From the NCBI RefSeq assembly GCF_030253575.1, contig NC_080557.1:3343001-3407000 (forward strand): DNA of 64,000 nucleotides, in the 5' to 3' direction. This DNA is from Rhododendron vialii. Taxonomy: Eukaryota; Streptophyta; Magnoliopsida; Ericales; Ericaceae. Position 1 is the first letter of the stretch. Every line of letters begins with the position of its first letter. Made by a program: the position numbers and the translations under genes. The notes below the pieces were generated by a model. That model worked only from the letters and a program-made list of their open reading frames with translations, did no database searches and was not told where the DNA came from. Of this stretch, positions 1 through 12,277 are shown in pieces.

Positions 1-1600
1 CTTACATTCATTCTGAAACATGATGTTGCATTTGTTATGTTATCTCATTCCATTTGAAATAAAGATTTGATGTGGCTGATCAAAAATAAATAAAATAAAA
101 TTTGATGTGGCGTCGTGCCTTTAGGCACGGGCAATTTCTATGAAATATGAATATGCTTGGGTTATTATTTTTTGCGTAGTTGGTTTTGTTGGGTAGGAGT
201 TGATATATTGCACACATTGTAAAAGATTTGGTGTTGATGTGGCGCCATGCTTTAGGCAGCGTTTATTTGTATGTGCTAATCGTTCGAGCCGTGCCTGAAA
301 ATTTCTAGTGTACTTACATAAGCTGATCTTTAGGGTAACAGTATCACGATACTTTGATCAAAGGTAAACGAACCTAGCTATATGGGATGAGTTACAGAAA
401 TGCTTTTGCTAAAAAGTTGTTTGATGATCCATAACTATTTTAAGAATTCTTATGTACTCACTCAGTCTGTAGTTAGCTCACGCATTAAATGTTATACTCT
501 TTCAGGTTATTAAGATTATAGATGATTTCTGTACAGCGGTTGACTGCATGTTGCAGTTGGTGTGTCTTTTGCGATTTTGTATGAGGGGAGCTCATTGTTA
601 AAACATTCAAGTACAAACCAATCGACAATGGGGGAGAGACAGCTCAGGTTCATATACTAATGAATTTCTGAGGTGATAACAGATTGACGTGGGACGAATT
701 CCGACACTCATTGTACGGCAGTGTTTCGAGGGGGGTTTATACTTAATGTACATAAGCCATGGGTTGTGGAAGGTGAAATACCCTAAGCTGAGTTCAGTAC
801 ATGTATCAGTATGTTGAATAAAACTAGAGAACAACGGTACAAAGCTGGAAATTCCCATGGCTATGAACTGTCACCAAAGTTATTTAAGCACATCATACTT
901 CGTTTCTCACCAAATAAACTAAGAAATGTTGAACTAAACTAAACTCGGAACTTATCCAGATACCTGGTGCTATCCTCGCACTGTGATGCGCCCTTTTTCT
1001 CGTCGCTTTAATCTCTTGTATCTTCACACTTGATTAATATGATCTTTTTAGCAATTAAAAAAGAGTCAAGGAACATGCACACAACAAGAGTTGCGGCTTC
1101 CCCATAATGTGGGCATAATATATGTAATATCTAGGTAAGCATTACTGAAAACTAGAATAACACTTATCAATATCCGGTTTAGCTGATTTTTTAAGGAGAC
1201 CTTTCGAAAATGTTTTTAAACAAACAGACGGTTTTGGATCATTTATGTAGGTCCCCGAGGCAGGTCCCACCCACCCTCCAAATTTCGCAGAGTTATGATG
1301 ATGCCAAAAAAAATGGCTCTTTTGCATGTTTAAAAAAAAGTGTTTTCTAGATACGAAAGTTTGTTAAAATTAGTTGAAAACCGAATTTTGAATTAAAAAA
1401 AAGAAAAGAAAAGAAAAGGAAGCATTACATAGGTGCGGCAACAGTAATCATTTATCGACAAAATGACACTATTCGTGGCGAACAAATGAAAATGGCAAAA
1501 TGGCACCCGTGCCATATTACTAGGGGGTTAAAAAACTTTTACAGGCCTGAGGTCAGGCCCAAACTTTTAGGGCTGCTTTTTTTTTTTCTGGGCTCGGAGA
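1..1600. other. Intergenic DNA, no gene seen
   Basis: No open frame here has recognisable protein similarity on either strand. The sequence is AT-rich. Near 110-135 a short hairpin-like stretch (gtgcc, four bases, ggcac) is preceded by a 'gatgtggcg' motif that recurs near 233 with a partly decayed hairpin, so it is probably an old repeat. A simple aaaag run lies near 1398-1422. Confidence 0.6.
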
Positions 1601-1796
1601 TAGCCCAGCCCACTATGAAGCCCGACCATGAAGTGAACCAATCAACGTGGCCCTGATATTTATACACTCTGGTGAACAGAGATTTCGTCAAACCGCAATA
1701 ATCCCCAAGTTCGCAGAACTACGCCTCATTCGTTTTCCCATCTTCAACCTCTCAAAATCATCAAATCAAAAATTCCCAAACCCTAATTCTCAAGCA
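1540..1796 (+). promoter_or_regulatory. Promoter and leader of RTF2 copy 1
   Basis: Upstream of the chosen RTF2 start are several GCCCA/GGGCT motifs (1545-1622), a TATA-like 'atatttata' near 1656-1664, and a telo-box-like 'aaaccctaa' stretch just before the start (about 1778-1786). GCCCA site II and telo-box motifs are commonly paired in promoters of plant housekeeping genes. Assigning them here is inference from position. The leader from about 1675 resembles the leader of the second RTF2 copy (from about 36645) but is clearly more diverged than the coding region. Confidence 0.4.
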
Positions 1797-2630
1797 ATGG
1801 ATCACAAATTACAGGTCTTTATCGAATCAGCAGACCTCCAAATCCCAACTCGTGTCCTGACCCTATCCCCCAACCACACACTTCACCACCTCAAGCTCTC
1901 TCTTTTCCCCCAAAAAACCCTAACCCAATTTTTACCCTCTCTCTTCTTCACCTTCAATGGCAAACCCCTCTCAGACTCCACCACCCTCCGTAATTCTCAA
2001 ATCACCCCCTTCTCCACCCTCACCCTCCGCTGCCGCCTCCGGGGAGGCGGCGGCGACGGCGGCTCCACCTGCGCCGAGTCCCGCGACTGTTACCTGAACA
2101 TGTACGCCGTTAAGAAGCCCGATAAGGTCGACCCGAACGAGCAGCGGCTGTCGAAATGGTTGAATTGCGCGCTGTCGAACGAGCCCTTGAAGCATCCGGT
2201 GGTGATAGATTTTCTGGGGAATTTGTTTAATAAACAGGCCCTTGTTGAGGCTTTGTTGGGCAAGAAGCTGCCCAAGGGGTTTGGGCATGTTAAGGGTCTG
2301 AAGGACATGGTTTCGGTTGAGTTGTCGATGATTCCCGGGTTGGAATCGGGTGGCGATGTGATTGGTGGGACGAGGTTTCAGTGCCCGATTTCGGGTTTGG
2401 AGTTTAATGGGAAGTATAGGTTTTTCGCTTTGAGGACTTGTGGGCATGTTTTGAGTGCCAAGGCATTGAAGGAGGTTAAGTCCTCGGCGTGTTTGGTTTG
2501 TCATAAGGAGTTTTCGGAGAGCGATAAGATTGCGATTAATGGGAGCGAGGAGGAGGTGGAGAAGTTGAGGGAGAGGATGGAGGAGGAGAAGGCAAAGGTG
2601 AGGGATAAGAAGGCAAAGAAGGTGAAGTGA
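1797..2630 (+). pseudogene. RTF2: RTF2 copy 1, 5' part, cut by an LTR element
   Basis: This is the first 277 codons of a replication termination factor 2 family protein. The ATG at 1797 is chosen because it matches the start of the intact copy at 36752; the frame is open further upstream but that part aligns only as leader. Residues about 5-85 form a ubiquitin-like domain, as in plant RTF2. Then comes the RTF2 core and a zinc-finger-like RING (CPIS, CGHV, CLVC). The family acts at stalled replication forks, and in Arabidopsis RTF2 is linked to pre-mRNA splicing. At 2627 the reading frame meets the LTR of an Athila-type element, whose first three bases (TGA, 2628-2630) act as the stop codon. 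A truncated protein with both folded domains but without the last 114 residues is therefore possible. No intron is seen. The rest of the gene is at 13653-13994. Confidence 0.9.
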
Positions 2631-4000
2631 TAGGTGCGTAAATATGCCTATTTACTCCCCCTAACTTAGGTTTGTTATGTCCGTTTAGTGTGGTACTTGG
2701 AGTTTGATACTTGTTAATTATGTTTCAGGACTCTTTGAGCCGATGAATAACATTTGGAGCTAAAGAGCAAAGTCGAATTTTATTTCGTGTCAAAATAAAG
2801 CTGGTCGTCAAATTAATTAAAGCTCGAAGCGGCAATTAATGATTATATGGCGTGGACTAGTTTTATTTGGGTCAAAACCCATTGTGACCCAATCATAATT
2901 GACTGGGAATTGGACAATTATAAAGTGGGCCCAATAATTGAAGGATTGGTGATACTTTAGAAGCCAAAGAAAGTCTCGGCTTATTACTACAGCTGGAGTG
3001 GTCCACTATTAAAAGGAAGAAAAAAGGGTTTTGGGAATCACTTTTTTCTCCCACGCAATAACCGAGGACGGGGGCTGCCATGCTAGGATCTTTTTCTCCC
3101 ACGGAGAAACGGTAAGAACGGGACTGCCATCAGGAGCTTTACTCATGCTTACAGAAAGCAATTGAGTTGTGCGGCTTTTGATCACGCCTCGGCCAGAGCG
3201 GTAGCAACACGACGGAAGAAGAAAACAAGCTTCAGGGTTTAATCTTTTTATTCTCTGCAAGTTTTTAGTTTATTGCTCAATGGAGTTTATTTGTTTCACG
3301 ATTATTTGTTCTCACTCCATGAGCGGCTAAACTATTTGGCTAGGGTGACGAGGAGGTCTCTCCAACTAGCGTAGTTGTTAGATTTCTAGGGTTTTATATT
3401 TAACTTGATTGTATGACTTGATCGATTCGTAACTTTTTATGAAGTTTTATATTTTTCCAATATTCGAATGTGTTTGCATCCATGATTTCAAGCACAGTCA
3501 TGCAATGATTTTGAATGTTTCAAGATAGGCTTTGAGATAGATTATACGACGTGAGACGGATCGTGCCGTGGTTAAATCCAATGAGACGATCCGTGCCGTG
3601 TTGAGATAACCTATACGGAGTACGAATCTTGATTATATTTTTGGGGATTATCGATAGGAATTGCTACCCTACGGTGATCTGGTTGAATGTTGAATGTAAA
3701 CCCTAGGCTTCGAAATAATTGCGTTACAAGGGGAGACTGAATCGGAAACCTAGTCCTTTATCTCATTTGTTTCAAAATTCTTTCATTGCTTTCTAGTTTA
3801 ATTTTAGTTTAAGCAAATCCAAATCCAAATCCAAATCCAACTTCCTTTTAGTTTCAGAATTAAATTAGAAATCAATTGAACGTATTGCAACTTAGCTTTT
3901 TACTCTCCGTGGACGATCTCGGACTTAACTGCTATTCTTCGGGATAATTGTTAATTCCCTGTTTTATAAATTATATTTTTGGTGCGAAAACGACAGACCA
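2628..4000 (+). repeat. 5' LTR of the Athila-type element
   Basis: This 1373-bp long terminal repeat begins 'tgataggtgc' and ends 'cgacagacca'. It is the near-identical partner of 12278-13650. It includes a short run of the hexamer 'aaatcc' (about 3814-3840). Its first triplet provides the in-frame stop for the truncated RTF2 copy 1. Confidence 0.95.
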
Positions 4001-4005
4001 AATTT

Positions 4006-4023
4006 TGGCGCCGTTGCCGGGGA
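4006..4023 (+). other. Primer binding site of the Athila-type element
   Basis: The sequence 'tggcgccgttgccgggga' lies five bases after the 5' LTR. This is the primer-binding motif usual for Athila-type elements; I recall it as matching the 3' end of tRNA-Asp, which needs checking. Confidence 0.75.
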
Positions 4024-4268
4024 GTTAAAACACGGTTGCGTATTTTTGATTTGTTTTTAGTTTAATTCTTTGTTTATTTAATTTTTTTTTTCCTGTTAGT
4101 CTGTTTTAGCTTTTCCAGGTTTTTTGAAAATCACAAGGATTGCGGAGTTGAATTTATTGGTGGCCAAGCAGATCAAAGCGATTTCGTTCACCCACTGTGA
4201 GTTCTCTTTTCAATTACTTTATTGTTGGATAGCTGAAACGGTAGTGGAATTAGGGTTTTTTAATATTT

Positions 4269-7200
4269 ATGCGTCGATATCGGTCACTATCACCTGAGAG
4301 AGCGTCTGATATCGATCCTGATTTTGACAAAACCCTTAGATCTTTTAAGAAGTCTGTTAAAGCAAAACGTGAGCGCCCAATTGCTCGTAATATAAACTTT
4401 GACGTAATGGGCGACCAAACAGGGGCAGCTGGTGGGGAACAGGGCTCCCCATTGGTGGAGTATTTTATTCCAAATGAGTATGAGTCCACTTCGTGCATAG
4501 TCATGCCCACGGTAAGAGCCAACCAATACGAGATAAGGCCGGGCACTTTACAGATGTTGCCCTCATTTTATGGGAAACCAAACGAGGATCCTTATGATCA
4601 CTTGAACCAATTCATGGAAACGAGCAAAATTATTTGCATTCGTGACTTTGATAAGGATGCATTGAAATTACTCCTTTTCCCATTCTCGTTAAAGGATAAG
4701 GCCAAACAGTGGTTGAACTCCTTACCGGCAAACTCCATCACCTCTTGGACTCAGATGTGCGAAGAGTTCCTAAAGAAATATTTCTCCATCGGTAAGACAA
4801 CTCTTCATAGACAAGAGATCACCGGATTTACCCAACACGATGGAGAACAGTTTCATGAATCTTGGGAGAGATTCAATGACCTTCTTAGGACGTGTCCTCA
4901 CCATGCTATCCCCAAGTGGCAGCTTGTTCAGTCTTTTTACCAGGGTTTGACTGAACCACACCGCCAACTGGTTGATTCTTCTAGTGGTGGGACCTTTCTG
5001 CATAAGAATGTGAATGATGCATGGAAGTTATTCGAAAATCTTAGTGAAAACTCTCAACATCGTGCATCGTCCCTCAGACATTCGAGAGGGGCAGCGTCTA
5101 GTTCTTCCAAACAGAGAGGGGTCTATGAGGTTCAGCCCTCTAATGACCTTACACATCAAGTAGCTGCCTTGACCCAAACATTGAAAGAATTAATCACTTC
5201 AGGTCAACATCCTCTCCCTGTGGGACATCATCCGCCCACTTTTCAGGAGGCGTGTGGGATTTGTGCTAGTCCCATGCATTACATCACTGATTGTCCTTCT
5301 GCTTCCCAATATCCAAAGTTTGTGCAAGAGCAAGTTAGTGCTGCACAAGGGTTCTCCAGGCCAGGCTACGACCCATTTTCTCCCACATACAATGCTGGCT
5401 GGAAAGATCACCCAAACTTTTCTTGGAGGACGCAAAATCAAGGCAGTCCCTCCTCTTTGCAACAGAGACCGCACAACCAAAGTGGTTTCAACCAACCAAG
5501 GCCCACTTATCCAAGCACTTTTAATCAAGCGGCTTCCCAAAGGGCACCACAGCCTTTCCAACAAGCACCTCCTCCTTCTCAGGCACCCCAGCCTCAAAGG
5601 TCTCCCAATTTTGATGAGACCATGTTACAAGGGATGCAAACTGTGCTCCAAAAACTCCAGGGATTAGAGAGTACCAGCCAACAATGTAATTCCAATACTC
5701 AATCCATAGTGCGGTTAGAATCCCAAATTGGCCAACTGGCCAATGCGCTTAGCAAGAGAGAGGAGGGTAAGCTACCCAGCCAACCAGTTTCCAATCCTAG
5801 GGGTCAATTCCAAGTTGACCAGCAGCACGCTCCTAACCATCACCAGGAGCAAGCTAAAGCAGTTGTGGCCCTTCGATCGGGCCGGGTTGTAGAGACTAGG
5901 CCTACAGATTACACTTCGAAAAAGCAAGATGCTCGATCTTCTGTTTCTAGGCCTAAGGAAAAGGACAAGATCCTTGAAGAGGAGGATGCGCCTCCTTTTG
6001 TTACTGATACCACTTCACCTACTTCTCCTTCCACCAGTTCCGCCGTGGTACCACCAGGTGTACCACGTGTCCCTTTTCCAGCGGCTCTTAATTCACAATC
6101 TCCTTATACTAAGAAAGCCGCTGTGATGGAAGATATGATTGAGACTTTCAAGCAAGTCAAGATAAATCTTCCTCTTCTGGATGCCATTCGGCAAGTCCCC
6201 TCATACGCTAAATTTCTTAAGGACCTTTGCACTCAAAAGCGTAGAACACGAACCAATGTTACAAAAAAGGTCCTTCTAGCTGAGGGTGTCTCCTCTGTTT
6301 TTCACACTTCTACTGCCCCTAAGTTGCCCGATCCAGGGACCCCCACAATTTCATGTGTCATAGGTGACCACATTATAGAAAGGGCACTTCTGGATCTCGG
6401 GGCCAGTGTTAATCTTATGCCATACTCTGTGTATGAGCAGTTTGGGTTTGGGGAGTTGAAACCCACATCGGTGACTTTACAGTTGGCGGACCGATCCGTT
6501 AGAATCCCAAGGGGCATTGTCGAGGATGTATTGGTCAAAGTTGACCAATTTCTTTTCCCTACAGATTTTATCATCCTTGACACAGAGCCTGGCCAAGCAT
6601 CCATGCAATCCACCACCATCATACTTGGTCGTCCTTTCTTAGCTACAGCCAATGCTAATATCCATGTCAAGGCCGGGGTGATGGATGTGTCTTTTGGAAA
6701 CATGAATGTTAGGCTTAATATTTACAATTCCACCAAGTACCCTTCCACGGATGAAGACTGTTTCGCAGTCGATGTCATAGATGATGTCGTGGAGGAAGCT
6801 CTTCCCTACATTCTCACTAAGGACCCTTTAGAGGCGTGCTTGGCCCATTATGGCCATGAGGAGTACGACTTAGGTCAAACCATTGCAGAGGTCAACTCAG
6901 TGCTCAATCATGCACCTCCAACATGGCGAGCCAAGTTTGAACCATTACCACCCTTATCACGTGAGCCTGCGCTCCCTTCTATAGAGGCCCCTCCGAAGCT
7001 TGAGCTGAAGCCACTCCCGGCCAATCTCAAGTATATCTTTTTAGGGTCTACAGATACTCTTCCTGCGATTATCGCGTCTGACCTTACTGTCGTGCAGGAG
7101 GGTCAGCTTGTTGATGTGCTTAGGAGGCACAAGGGTGCTTTAGGGTGGTCGGTAGCGGACCTCAAGGGGATAGACCCCTCCGTTTGCATGCATCGTATAA

Positions 7201-9914
7201 ATTGTGAGGAAGATGCCAAACCATCTCGAGAGATGCAACGGAGATTAAATCCCAACATGAAAGAGGTGGTAATGAAAGAGGTGGTGAAATTGTTAGATGC
7301 GGGTATCATATACCCCATCTCTGATAGTAAATGGGTGAGTCCCACGCAGGTGGTGCCTAAGAAGTCAGGCATCACCGTGGTGAAAAATGATAAGGGTGAG
7401 TCTGTCCCCACTCGCATGACCACGGGGTGGCGAGTGTGCATTGATTATCGGAAGTTGAATTCCATGACTAGGAAGGATCACTTTCCACTTCCATTTGTGG
7501 ATCAAATCCTAGAACGGTTGGCGGGCCAGAGTTACTTCTGTTTTCTTGATGGCTATTCAGGCTATAATCAAGTGCCCGTTGACCCCGCAGACCAAGAAAA
7601 AACCACATTCACCTGTCCGTTTGGCACCTTTGCCTATCGGCGGATGCCTTTTGGTTTGTGCAATGCACCTGCAACCTTTCAAAGGTGCATGATGGCAATA
7701 TTCTTTGATATGGTGGAGAATTTTCTTGAGGTCTTCATGGACGACTTCTCGATTTTTGGGAAGTCTTTCGAGAGTTGTCTCCATAATCTAGAGAGGGTGC
7801 TTAAGCGCTGTTTGGAGACCAATTTGGTGTTAAGTTGGGAGAAGAGCCATTTTATGGTTCAAGAGGGAATTGTGCTAGGTCATGTCGTGTCTAAAAGGGG
7901 GATCGAAGTCGACAAAGCTAAAGTGGACCTTATCTCTAAGCTTCCTCCCCCTTCTACCGTCAAGCAAATCCGCTCATTTTTAGGGCATGCGGGGTTTTAC
8001 CGCCGCTTCATTAGAGACTTTAGCAAAATTTCAAAACCCTTGTGCGACCTCCTTGCCAAGGATGCCCCTTTTGTCTTTGATGATGCGTGCATGAATGCCT
8101 TCGTGAAGCTTCGTACTGCATTGTCTTCCGCCCCGATCATGCAATCCCCTGTTTGGTCTCTTCCCTTTGAGATCATGTGTGATGCGTCCGACTATGCGGT
8201 TGGCGCGGTCCTTGGCCAACGGGTGGATAAGGTGTCTCATGCCATTTACTATGCGAGTAAGACTCTCTCCGATGCTCAATTGAACTATACCACTACAGAG
8301 AAGGAGATGCTCGCGGTAGTATTTGCGTTAGATAAGTTTCGGTCCTACCTCTTGAGGTCAAAGATTATCGTGTACTCTGACCATGCCGCGCTACGGTACT
8401 TGCTTTCAAAGAAGGACACGAAACCTAGGTTGATTAGGTGGGTCTTGTTGTTACAAGAATTTGACTTAGAAATCCGAGACAAGAAAGGTTCCGAAAACTC
8501 CGTAGCTGACCACCTCTCGAGGATCTTGATTGACTCCGCATGTGACCCTTTACCCTTAAAAGACTCTTTTCCAGATGAGCAACTTTTTTCGGTGTCACAT
8601 AGTCAACCCCCTTGGTATGCGAACATTGTAAATTACCATGCCACTGGCGCCATACCTTCCCATTGGTCCAAGCAAGACAAGGACCGATTCTTTGCGCAGG
8701 TTGGTAATTATTTTTGGGAGGATCCGGAGTTGTTCAAATATTGCTCGGATCAAGTGATTCGGCGATGTGTCCCCGAAAGTGAGCAACAGAGCATATTGAC
8801 TTTTTGTCATACTCTCGAGTGTGGGGGACATTTTAGCGGTAAGAGGACCTCGGCAAAGGTCTTGCAATGCGGGTTCTATTGGCCCACACTTTTTAAGGAT
8901 GCCCATGAGTTTTGCAAGGCATGCCTTCATTGCCAAAAGGTTGGCAACATATCCCACCGAGACATGATGCCTTTGTCCGATATTCTTGTGGTAGAAATTT
9001 TTGACGTGTGGGGAATTGATTTTATGGGACCATTCCCAACCTCTTTTGGGAATGAGTATATTTTAGTGGCAGTCGATTATGTCTCAAAGTGGGTGGAAGC
9101 GGTAGCAACGCGGACTAATGACCACAAGGTTGTGGTCGAATTCTTGCAAAGTAACATTTTTAGTCGCTTTGGCTACCCACGTGCGATTATAAGCGATGAG
9201 GGAACCCACTTCCTAAACAGATACTTTGCGGCGCTAGTAAAGAAATATTCTATCACTCACAAGGTGGCAACACCTTATCATCCTCAAACTAGTGGCCAAG
9301 TAGAGGTCTCGAATAGGGAGGTTAAATCAATTCTTGAGAAAACGGTTAGACCTGATCGGAAAGATTGGTCACTTAGGCTTGATGACGCTTTGTGGGCCTA
9401 CCGTACGGCTTTTAAAACTCCCATTGGCATGTCTCCTTACCGGTTGGTTTACGGTAAAGCATGTCACTTGCCTGTAGAGTTGGAACATAGGGCCATGTGG
9501 GCCATTAAGAAATTTAATTTTGATATGGCTGTTGCTGGTTCGAATCGTAAACTCCAACTCAATGAATTAGAAGAACTTCGTAATGATGCATATGAGAGCT
9601 CTAAAATCTATAAGGCTAGGACTAAAGCATTCCATGATAAGCACATTCACAGAAAGTCCTTTGAGCCTAATCAAAAGGTGTGGCTCTTCAACTCACGTTT
9701 GAAATTGTTTCCGGGCAAGTTGAATTCTAGGTGGGATGGACCTTATGTTATTACTCATGTTTTCCCCCATGGTGCGATTGAAATTCGGGATCCACGTGAT
9801 GGCCAAGTATCTAAGGTTAATGGCCAACGATTGAAGCCATATGTGGACGGTTTGAGTGAAAAGGGTGAAATTGAGTCCATCAATTTGGTGGACCCAGTGT
9901 ACCCTAACCTTTGA
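4269..9914 (+). CDS. Athila-type gag-pol polyprotein
   Basis: This is one frame of 1881 residues that looks whole. In order: a retrotransposon gag domain (about 95-265), a CCHC zinc knuckle (about 329-342), an aspartic protease with the DLGAS motif usual for this lineage (about 708-712), reverse transcriptase with FMDD (about 1155-1160), RNase H (about 1300-1420), and integrase with an HHCC-like region, the core near DFMGPF (about 1583), and the C-terminal part that is characteristic of Athila. It serves only the element's own replication and has no role for the host gene it sits in. Confidence 0.93.
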   Translation: MRRYRSLSPERASDIDPDFDKTLRSFKKSVKAKRERPIARNINFDVMGDQTGAAGGEQGSPLVEYFIPNEYESTSCIVMPTVRANQYEIRPGTLQMLPSFYGKPNEDPYDHLNQFMETSKIICIRDFDKDALKLLLFPFSLKDKAKQWLNSLPANSITSWTQMCEEFLKKYFSIGKTTLHRQEITGFTQHDGEQFHESWERFNDLLRTCPHHAIPKWQLVQSFYQGLTEPHRQLVDSSSGGTFLHKNVNDAWKLFENLSENSQHRASSLRHSRGAASSSSKQRGVYEVQPSNDLTHQVAALTQTLKELITSGQHPLPVGHHPPTFQEACGICASPMHYITDCPSASQYPKFVQEQVSAAQGFSRPGYDPFSPTYNAGWKDHPNFSWRTQNQGSPSSLQQRPHNQSGFNQPRPTYPSTFNQAASQRAPQPFQQAPPPSQAPQPQRSPNFDETMLQGMQTVLQKLQGLESTSQQCNSNTQSIVRLESQIGQLANALSKREEGKLPSQPVSNPRGQFQVDQQHAPNHHQEQAKAVVALRSGRVVETRPTDYTSKKQDARSSVSRPKEKDKILEEEDAPPFVTDTTSPTSPSTSSAVVPPGVPRVPFPAALNSQSPYTKKAAVMEDMIETFKQVKINLPLLDAIRQVPSYAKFLKDLCTQKRRTRTNVTKKVLLAEGVSSVFHTSTAPKLPDPGTPTISCVIGDHIIERALLDLGASVNLMPYSVYEQFGFGELKPTSVTLQLADRSVRIPRGIVEDVLVKVDQFLFPTDFIILDTEPGQASMQSTTIILGRPFLATANANIHVKAGVMDVSFGNMNVRLNIYNSTKYPSTDEDCFAVDVIDDVVEEALPYILTKDPLEACLAHYGHEEYDLGQTIAEVNSVLNHAPPTWRAKFEPLPPLSREPALPSIEAPPKLELKPLPANLKYIFLGSTDTLPAIIASDLTVVQEGQLVDVLRRHKGALGWSVADLKGIDPSVCMHRINCEEDAKPSREMQRRLNPNMKEVVMKEVVKLLDAGIIYPISDSKWVSPTQVVPKKSGITVVKNDKGESVPTRMTTGWRVCIDYRKLNSMTRKDHFPLPFVDQILERLAGQSYFCFLDGYSGYNQVPVDPADQEKTTFTCPFGTFAYRRMPFGLCNAPATFQRCMMAIFFDMVENFLEVFMDDFSIFGKSFESCLHNLERVLKRCLETNLVLSWEKSHFMVQEGIVLGHVVSKRGIEVDKAKVDLISKLPPPSTVKQIRSFLGHAGFYRRFIRDFSKISKPLCDLLAKDAPFVFDDACMNAFVKLRTALSSAPIMQSPVWSLPFEIMCDASDYAVGAVLGQRVDKVSHAIYYASKTLSDAQLNYTTTEKEMLAVVFALDKFRSYLLRSKIIVYSDHAALRYLLSKKDTKPRLIRWVLLLQEFDLEIRDKKGSENSVADHLSRILIDSACDPLPLKDSFPDEQLFSVSHSQPPWYANIVNYHATGAIPSHWSKQDKDRFFAQVGNYFWEDPELFKYCSDQVIRRCVPESEQQSILTFCHTLECGGHFSGKRTSAKVLQCGFYWPTLFKDAHEFCKACLHCQKVGNISHRDMMPLSDILVVEIFDVWGIDFMGPFPTSFGNEYILVAVDYVSKWVEAVATRTNDHKVVVEFLQSNIFSRFGYPRAIISDEGTHFLNRYFAALVKKYSITHKVATPYHPQTSGQVEVSNREVKSILEKTVRPDRKDWSLRLDDALWAYRTAFKTPIGMSPYRLVYGKACHLPVELEHRAMWAIKKFNFDMAVAGSNRKLQLNELEELRNDAYESSKIYKARTKAFHDKHIHRKSFEPNQKVWLFNSRLKLFPGKLNSRWDGPYVITHVFPHGAIEIRDPRDGQVSKVNGQRLKPYVDGLSEKGEIESINLVDPVYPNL

Positions 9915-12277
9915 GTGCTTTCAATGAGTCTAGGAGACTTGAAATCTATGGAGTTTGAGAGACCTCCAGTGTTTGCCGTGCTCGAACGGCTTCTGAAGGT
10001 CTGGTATAGCCACCTTGTCAAAGCTATGTATGTAGTACCTAGGAGGTTGGGTCTGGCGGCAGGCTTGTAGTTAGCAGCGAGAATTCTGTCTGAACCATCT
10101 GATTTTAATATCCAACTTGGTGGAGATTGCTTCATAAACCGAGTGGTGGGTAAGGAATCTGGCAGCCCCAGAGGGAGTGACAGCCTATTAGATGATGGCA
10201 CCACTTCTCAAGATATCGTTGAATCCTACACATATTGTCCTTCCAACAAATAGGGAACCACAGTCTTTGACAAGGGAGAAAAGTAGTACCCGTGTCTTTC
10301 ACGTGAAGAAAGTGTATACGTTTTGTCTTGGTGGAGTATTTTAGGGAGTATTTGTTATCATTTTTTTTTTTTTTTTCTTTTTTCTTCTTTCTTTTTCCTT
10401 CTTTTTCTTCGCTTTGTGTCTTTTATTTTAATTTCTTTTATTCTCTATATTTTGTGTTGTGGGACTAACGAAGTGCAGGTTTACGCTACAAGTTGGGGGA
10501 TGACTCCCACCTTTTCTTTTGCCGTGCTTTTTGTTGCTCCTACATGAGGTGATATCTCTACTTTCTTTCTCTAGCTTGTCTTTTATTTTTTTTCTCTGGT
10601 TGAGCCGTCACTGAGGACAGTGCCATTATAAGTTGGGGGATGGATCGCTTTGCTTTTTGTTTATAGAGTTTTAAAATCCAAAAAAAAAATTGAAAATTAA
10701 AAAAAAAATACTTGTTGGATCCTTTCTACTTGAGACTTGGAGATTGCAATGTTTACTTATTGGTTGCTTGTGCTGAAAATCTATGAGCATTACTTGAATA
10801 CTTATGTTGCATGATAGTTCTTTTTGCTAGCTTGGCGATAGGAATTTATCTTGGCATACGCTCTTAGCATCTTTGCACTGCACGTTTCTTGGACTTTGAC
10901 TACTTGTGAGTTGTAACTTGAGTGCTTTCAATGGCTAGATTAGTGGAGACTTATGCCCATGTGAGCTTTAGTGCCTTATCTTCCTTTGGAGTGGTGTCAT
11001 ATAAACTCTTTGTTTGTCGTAAAAAAGAAGAAGCTTAATCGTTGTCGATCTCATTATCTTTGTCGTTAAGTATTGGGACTTAATGCATGTGTAATATTTC
11101 ATCTTTTGGGAATGGAAAGTTACATGGTTGTATTGCCCCTAGGAGATGATAGTAGGCCATTTTTGTGCTTTGAGCTGGTTCGTTTCTTTTTCTTAAACAC
11201 TTGTCCCTTGCAAGCCACATTGAGCCTCTTACATGAGCCTTTTTCTTGTTAAGCTTCACCAACCATATTGTGTCTTGAGAATGACAAGTTAATCATGTGA
11301 AGGTTAATTTTTGAAGAGAGTGGAGAAAGTGTATTTGAGAAAGATTTGCTTGAATTGTGGTGTGTTCTTCCCCATTGTTAAAAACAGTGAGAAAATTGTA
11401 AAAAAAAAAAATAGAACTTGAATGAAAAAGGGGAAGACACCTATGCATTTGTTTGAAGAAAGAAACGTGTGAACTTCATTGTGGAATTGTGTGAAGGGTG
11501 AAAAATATGAGAGATATGGCGGAGTTGAAAAGAGTTGGAAGAGGGCGCACATTGATACTTGCCCTATGTATTTTGGCCCATTCTCGGACACTTGATTATG
11601 ATTTGACCTTACCGTTGAAGCACTTTTCCTTACCTAACGATATAACCGAATAAAAGTCCTATTTGATCTTAGGGGCAATTGGTTGTGGATCGATGGATAG
11701 ATATAGTCTTTAATACTTGGCATTCCTTTCATGAGATCTTGTGTCCACTTTAAAAAGCTTTCTTTTCGTGTCTAAGTGTGCGGGATACTTTGGTTCTTTA
11801 TTGCATAACTTCCATCCGTACACTTTGAGAGTTTATTACATGCACCCTATTTCGAGTCTTTTCTGTTGTTGAGTGGATAACACGGTGAGAATTGAAGTCG
11901 AAGCTCGGTCCGGAGAGGGTGCTCGGTTGTGGTTCACTTGTAGTCGAGGTCTTTGCTCACACACGCTAAGTTTGGGTACCATGATTTATTTCTATGTTTT
12001 GATAGCGTGTAGAACTATTATTGCATATGTTATATTTTTGGTGTTGGTGTATCGATGAGTTGCATTACCAATTTTTGGGGTTCTCAGTGAAAGGATCCGC
12101 GGTGTTTTGTGGGTGATCACTGCTGAAAACCCTCACGAGACTTCACTCGTCCTACCGGGGCCACCCGGGGGTTTAAAAGAACTATCCCTTAGCTAGTTGT
12201 TTTATTTATGTTTTATTTAATTTTACTTTCTTATTCTTTTCTTTGCTAGGGACTAGCAAAGTGTAAGTTGGGGGATG
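9915..12277 (+). other. Athila interior between pol and 3' LTR
   Basis: Related elements often carry an envelope-like gene here; no long open frame is visible in this one. The stretch has T-rich tracts (about 10360-10440). The 13-bp purine-rich motif 'aagttgggggatg' occurs three times, at 10490-10502, 10630-10642 and 12265-12277. The last copy abuts the 3' LTR and is the likely polypurine tract. Confidence 0.7.

Noticed and set aside
110-140. Hairpin 'gtgcctttaggcac' as a Helitron 3' end
   Set aside because: No CTRR end and no matching TC start found; it may be a worn relic but cannot be supported.
1971-2504. 177-codon antisense frame across RTF2 copy 1 (and 190 codons across copy 2 at 36899-37471)
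   Set aside because: It mirrors the codon bias of the real gene; both antisense frames exist only because the sense frames are alike.
9915-12277. Envelope-like gene in the Athila interior
   Set aside because: No long frame or membrane-protein-like reading is visible, so none is annotated.
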